From Sneathiella sp. (GTDB lineage: Bacteria; Pseudomonadota; Alphaproteobacteria; Sneathiellales; Sneathiellaceae), in NCBI RefSeq assembly GCF_002694385.1, contig NZ_NZMB01000005.1:57508-121507 (forward strand): a DNA stretch of 64,000 nucleotides, read 5' to 3'. This document shows positions 60,744 to 64,000 of the stretch, piece by piece. Numbering within the stretch: position 1 is the first letter of the stretch; every line of letters starts with the position of its first letter. The position numbers and the translations under genes were made by a program. The notes under the pieces were generated by a model. That model saw only the letters and a program-made list of their open reading frames with translations, did not search any database and was not told where the DNA came from.

Positions 60744-61442
60744 ATGAGCGGCAATAATATAACCAAGCTATCGACAGGTGTATCCGGCGTAAAAACCACC
60801 GTTTCCGATACGGATCGGCTGGTTGCAGAATTGCGTCGGCGTATTGTGAATAACCAGATGCCGCCCGGGTCCCGTCTCAGGGAATATGAGCTTGCCGAGG
60901 AATTCAATGTCTCCCGTTCCCGTGTCCGCGATGCTTTCGGGGTTCTGGAAGAACGCGGTCTGATTGAGCGCATCCCCAACAAGGGCGCGGTTGTCATGCG
61001 TCTGGAGGCGGACAGTTTTCTTGAGCTGTTCGACCTGCGTGAGGTTCTAGAAGGGCTGATGGTTCGTCTCGCGACGGAAAATGCGGCGCCGGAATATTGG
61101 GATGAACTGATTGACCTGTTTGGCCCTGAACTTGCCCAAGCGGTTGAGAAGAATGATTTTAATGCATATCTCGCTGCCATCGCCAAATTTCGCCAGACCT
61201 GCATAAATGCGGCGGGCAGCACCATGCTGGCCGGTGTTCTCGATGATCTATACGACCGAGTTCTTGCAATGACGCGTCGGCTGATGCTGGTGCCGGGACG
61301 GGCAAGTGAAGGGTTTCGCCAACACCAGGAAATCCTGCAGGCAATGAAGGCCGGTGATGTCGTTCTTGCCGAAGAGCTCAAGCGCGCGAATATCCGCAGC
61401 GCTCGCAGCTGGTTCATGAAATACAGCGATTTCCTGTTGTGA
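60744..61442 (+). CDS. GntR-family regulator (FadR/FCD subfamily)
   Basis: 232 residues. Seen: winged helix with PPGSRLREYELAEEFNVSRSRVRDA (about 37-61) and IPNKGAVVM, then an all-helical FCD ligand domain with FDLREVLEGLMVRLA and the metal/ligand His in RQHQEI. CAGGGAGAAAT precedes it. First gene of an operon with a CoA-transferase and a carboxyltransferase, which it probably represses until an organic acid or acyl-CoA is present. Confidence 0.88.
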   Translation: MSGNNITKLSTGVSGVKTTVSDTDRLVAELRRRIVNNQMPPGSRLREYELAEEFNVSRSRVRDAFGVLEERGLIERIPNKGAVVMRLEADSFLELFDLREVLEGLMVRLATENAAPEYWDELIDLFGPELAQAVEKNDFNAYLAAIAKFRQTCINAAGSTMLAGVLDDLYDRVLAMTRRLMLVPGRASEGFRQHQEILQAMKAGDVVLAEELKRANIRSARSWFMKYSDFLL

Positions 61443-61449
61443 AAGTGCG

Positions 61450-62739
61450 GTGATGATGAGCAGCAACGCAGAAAGAGGAACAAGGTCGGGGCCGCTCGCG
61501 GGAATGCGGGTGATCGAGCTTGGATCGACGGTTGCCGGTCCCTTTTGCGCGCGGCTGATGGCCGACTTCGGCGCCGATGTCATCAAGGTCGAGCAGCCTG
61601 AAGGGGATGCCGTCCGTTCCATGGGATCGCGGCGCAACGGTCATTCCCTCTACGCCGCTTCCATTCTTCGCAACAAGCGACTTGTTTCCATCGACATGCG
61701 AGAGGAGGAGGGACGCGCGTTGGCCCGCCGACTTTGCGCAGGCGCCGATATTATTGTTGAAAATTTTCGCCCCGGCACACTGGAGCGCTGGGGGCTGGGG
61801 TATGATGATCTGAAGGTGGAAAATCCGGGCCTGATCCTTGTCCGTATCAGTGGCTTCGGGCAAACCGGTCCCTATAGTGATCGCGGCGGCTATGGCGTTG
61901 TTGGGGAGGCGGTCAGCGGTCTGCGTGAAATTACCGGCGATCCCGACCGGCCGCCCCCGCGCGTCGCTACATCATTGACCGATTACATCACCGGCCTTTA
62001 TGCGGCTTTTGGTGCGATGATGGCCGTGATTGACCGGCAGAAAACGGGCAAGGGGCAGGTGATAGATGCCTGTCTTTATGAGTCCGCCTTCAGCTTCATG
62101 GAGCCGCACGTCCCGGCCTATCAGCAGCTTGGCATTGTCGCCAAGCGCGCGGGGTCGCGTCTCCCAGGCAATACTCCGAATTCCATATATCCGACGCTGG
62201 ATGGCCGCTTCATTGTCATTGCGGCGGCGTCCGATCCGGTGTTTATCCGCCTCGCCACGGCTGTCGGTCGGCCGGAACTGGCGGATGATCCGCGTTTTAA
62301 AACAGCAATCGCCCGGGCCCGGAATGAAGATGAGTGTGACCGCCTTGTCAGTGATTGGACAGCGACCTTGCCGGTCGCGGAAATTGAAGAGAGGCTGCTG
62401 GAGGCGAAGGTTCCCGCGTCCCGCATCTTCACAATGGAAGATATTTTCTCCGACCCGCAATTTCAGGATCGCGACATGCTGGTTAATATCACTGATCCAT
62501 ATCTTGGCGAGGTGACTCTGCCGGGGCTGGTGCCGAAGCTTTCTGAAAATCCGGGCCATATCTGGCGGGCGGGCGGTGAGCTCGGGGAAGATACAGAGGC
62601 TGTCCTCAAGGATGAGCTTCGGCTCTCGGCCGATGACATTGAAAAGCTGTTCCGAAACAGGACCGTTCGAGGAAGCGGCCCTGTTGTGGGAGAGATGGAA
62701 AAGAATGACAAGACGCGGCAGAACGGGCTGACGAAATGA
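61450..62739 (+). CDS. Class III CoA-transferase (CaiB/BaiF family), second copy
   Basis: 429 residues. Seen: GMRVIELGSTVAGPFCARLM, IVENFRPGTLERWGLGYDDL, ISGFGQTGPYSDRGGYG, catalytic Asp in TSLTDYITG, and a charged C-terminal extension (about 400-429). Start at the first of two Mets (61450); its ribosome site is weak. It lies 7 bases after the GntR gene and overlaps the carboxyltransferase gene by 4 bases. Likely forms the CoA ester that is then carboxylated (inference). Confidence 0.9.
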   Translation: MMMSSNAERGTRSGPLAGMRVIELGSTVAGPFCARLMADFGADVIKVEQPEGDAVRSMGSRRNGHSLYAASILRNKRLVSIDMREEEGRALARRLCAGADIIVENFRPGTLERWGLGYDDLKVENPGLILVRISGFGQTGPYSDRGGYGVVGEAVSGLREITGDPDRPPPRVATSLTDYITGLYAAFGAMMAVIDRQKTGKGQVIDACLYESAFSFMEPHVPAYQQLGIVAKRAGSRLPGNTPNSIYPTLDGRFIVIAAASDPVFIRLATAVGRPELADDPRFKTAIARARNEDECDRLVSDWTATLPVAEIEERLLEAKVPASRIFTMEDIFSDPQFQDRDMLVNITDPYLGEVTLPGLVPKLSENPGHIWRAGGELGEDTEAVLKDELRLSADDIEKLFRNRTVRGSGPVVGEMEKNDKTRQNGLTK

Positions 62740-64000
62740 ATATGGAACAAAAAACCGAAACGCTGGAAGAACGTATTGATCTGTTGCGGCAGCGCGAAGC
62801 CCAGGCGCGCCAAATGGGGGGCGAAGAGAAAATTGCCCGCCGGGACGCCGCCGGGCTGATGAATGCCCGTAGCCGCATTGACGCCCTTCTTGATGCGGGC
62901 AGTTTTTCGGAAACCGGTTTGCTTGGTGTTTCCACCTTCTCCGATGCGGATCGGAAAACGACGCCGGGCGATGGCAAGGTCGCCGGTTTCGGGCTGATTG
63001 ATGGTCGTATGATCGGCATTGTCTCCAATGATTTTACGGTCAAGGGTGCTTCGTCGAGCCTGACGAACATGAAAAAAATCGGCCATGTCAAACGGACCGC
63101 AACGGATCGCGGCTTTCCGCTGGTATTTCTTGGCGAATCCTCAGGGGCGCGGATGCCAGACAATATGGGCGCCGAAGGAATGGGCACCATGCTCGGCAAT
63201 GACCCGCATCAATATGTGCGGGAGAGGGAAACTCCGTGGGTTTCCGCAATTCTGGGACAGTGTTTCGGATCTTCCGCCTGGTATGCCTGCCTCTCCGACT
63301 TTGTTGTCATGCGAAAAGGCGCCATCATGGCGGTTGCGAGCCCGGCGCTCGCCTCCCTTGCGATTGGCCAGAAAGTGGAACCGGAAGATCTCGGTGGCTG
63401 GAAGCTGCATAGTGAGGAGACCGGCCTCATTGATCGGGTCGCTGAAACGGATGAGGAGGCGCTTGCCGAAATCCGGCAGTTTCTTTCCTATATGCCCTCC
63501 CACAACGCGGAGACGCCGCCGGTTGCCGACGTCCCCGCTGGTAGTGACGAGGCGGCGGAGAAGATACTCCAGATCCTGCCTGATAGCCGCAAACGGGGCT
63601 ATGACGTGCGCAAGATTATCGAATGTATTGTCGATCAGGGAAGCTTCTTCGAAATGAAACCCCGGTTTGGTCGCCCGGGCGTGACCGGGCTTGCCCGACT
63701 GGAGGGGCAGGTTGTCGGCATTGTCGCCAATAACCCCATCGTCAAGGCAGGCGCTCTGGATGTCGCAAGCTGCGAGAAAATCACGCGTTTTCTGATAATG
63801 TGCGATTCGTTCAACATCCCGATTATCATGCTGGTGGATACGCCGGGCTTTGTGATCGGCATTGAGGGGGAGCGTAAAAAGGCCCCCGGCAAGATCATGA
63901 ACTTCATGGTCGCTTTGCAGATGTGCACGGTGCCGAAGCTTTCCGTCATCATGCGCAAGAGTTACGGACAGGCTTACCTCAATATGGGCGGCGGGCGAAA
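62736..64000 (+). CDS. Acyl-CoA carboxylase carboxyltransferase (beta) subunit, C-terminus cut off
   Basis: About 421 residues visible; the frame runs open to the right window edge. Biotin-dependent carboxyltransferase of the propionyl-/methylcrotonyl-/geranyl-CoA carboxylase family. Seen: LEERIDLLRQREAQARQMGG, GESSGARMPD, the second crotonase half with ILPDSRKRGYDVRKII, VGIVANNPIVKAGALDVASCEKITRF and LVDTPGFVIGIEGE. The ATG overlaps the CoA-transferase stop (ATGA). The VDTPGF and IANNP-like stretches fix the family; the acyl substrate is not readable. A biotin carboxylase subunit is expected to the right. Confidence 0.92.
   Translation, partial: MNMEQKTETLEERIDLLRQREAQARQMGGEEKIARRDAAGLMNARSRIDALLDAGSFSETGLLGVSTFSDADRKTTPGDGKVAGFGLIDGRMIGIVSNDFTVKGASSSLTNMKKIGHVKRTATDRGFPLVFLGESSGARMPDNMGAEGMGTMLGNDPHQYVRERETPWVSAILGQCFGSSAWYACLSDFVVMRKGAIMAVASPALASLAIGQKVEPEDLGGWKLHSEETGLIDRVAETDEEALAEIRQFLSYMPSHNAETPPVADVPAGSDEAAEKILQILPDSRKRGYDVRKIIECIVDQGSFFEMKPRFGRPGVTGLARLEGQVVGIVANNPIVKAGALDVASCEKITRFLIMCDSFNIPIIMLVDTPGFVIGIEGERKKAPGKIMNFMVALQMCTVPKLSVIMRKSYGQAYLNMGGGR

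Noticed and set aside
1-64000. Mobile elements, prophage, CRISPR arrays, rRNA or tRNA genes
   Set aside because: I looked for transposase or integrase motifs, regularly spaced repeats and conserved RNA sequences and saw none.

Overview
This window looks like chromosomal DNA of a metabolically versatile, probably aerobic and marine or aquatic alphaproteobacterium. The signs are moderately high GC with AT-rich regulatory gaps, three complete TRAP transporters, an NAD-dependent FdsGB-type formate dehydrogenase, ScfR-type regulators beside isocitrate lyase and the methylcitrate operon, and a Rhodopseudomonas-like badH/badI pair. A Rhodospirillales or Sneathiella-like lineage is possible, but the sequence alone does not settle it. 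I saw no rRNA, tRNA, CRISPR array, phage gene or insertion sequence.

Layout. (1) 1-2032: end of an fds formate dehydrogenase operon with its LysR regulator, minus strand. (2) 2.5-11.3 kb: a CoA-thioester catabolic cluster (SDR, isovaleryl-CoA-dehydrogenase-like enzyme, TetR regulator, crotonase-fold protein, acyl-CoA ligase) and a TRAP transporter. Three promoters here share the operator-like sequence TGAACANGTGTT. (3) 11.7-23.6 kb: an alicyclic-acid (cyclohexanecarboxylate-type) ring-opening cluster: BadH, BadI, a BadK-like hydratase, a dienoyl-CoA-reductase-like flavoenzyme, an AliA-like CoA ligase interrupted by a frameshift, a MarR regulator, a second TRAP system, a nitroreductase and an acyl-CoA dehydrogenase. 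An 18-bp near-palindrome recurs at four of its promoters. (4) 24.0-32.3 kb: an eight-gene envelope operon not recognised as a named system. It has a MotA/TolQ/ExbB-like channel, two vWA proteins whose single membrane helix carries a TolR/MotB-like Asp, PEGA repeats, a cysteine-less FGE-like domain, a lipoprotein and small secreted proteins. This is the best candidate for an undescribed system. (5) 32.4-38 kb: Fur-box-linked TonB receptor, SbmA/BacA-like ABC exporter-fold protein and ChaN-family protein, probably for haem or another iron chelate. (6) 38-47.3 kb: two paralogous ScfR/RamB-type regulators controlling isocitrate lyase (glyoxylate shunt) and a thioesterase-prpD-prpC-prpB methylcitrate operon for propionyl-CoA. 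(7) 47.7-51.8 kb: third TRAP transporter and LysR regulator. (8) 51.9-59.4 kb: a cytochrome P450 module: aldehyde dehydrogenase, [2Fe-2S] ferredoxin and ferredoxin reductase on one strand; thiolase, DUF35 partner, class III CoA-transferase and P450 on the other. (9) 59.5 kb to the end: a Fur-box-linked conserved unknown, then a GntR regulator, a second class III CoA-transferase and an acyl-CoA carboxylase carboxyltransferase subunit cut by the window edge.

Together the genes describe uptake of organic acids by TRAP systems, CoA activation, ring or side-chain oxidation to acetyl-CoA and propionyl-CoA, and recycling of these through the glyoxylate and methylcitrate routes. Function calls rest on recognising family motifs in the translations. 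No database search was run.
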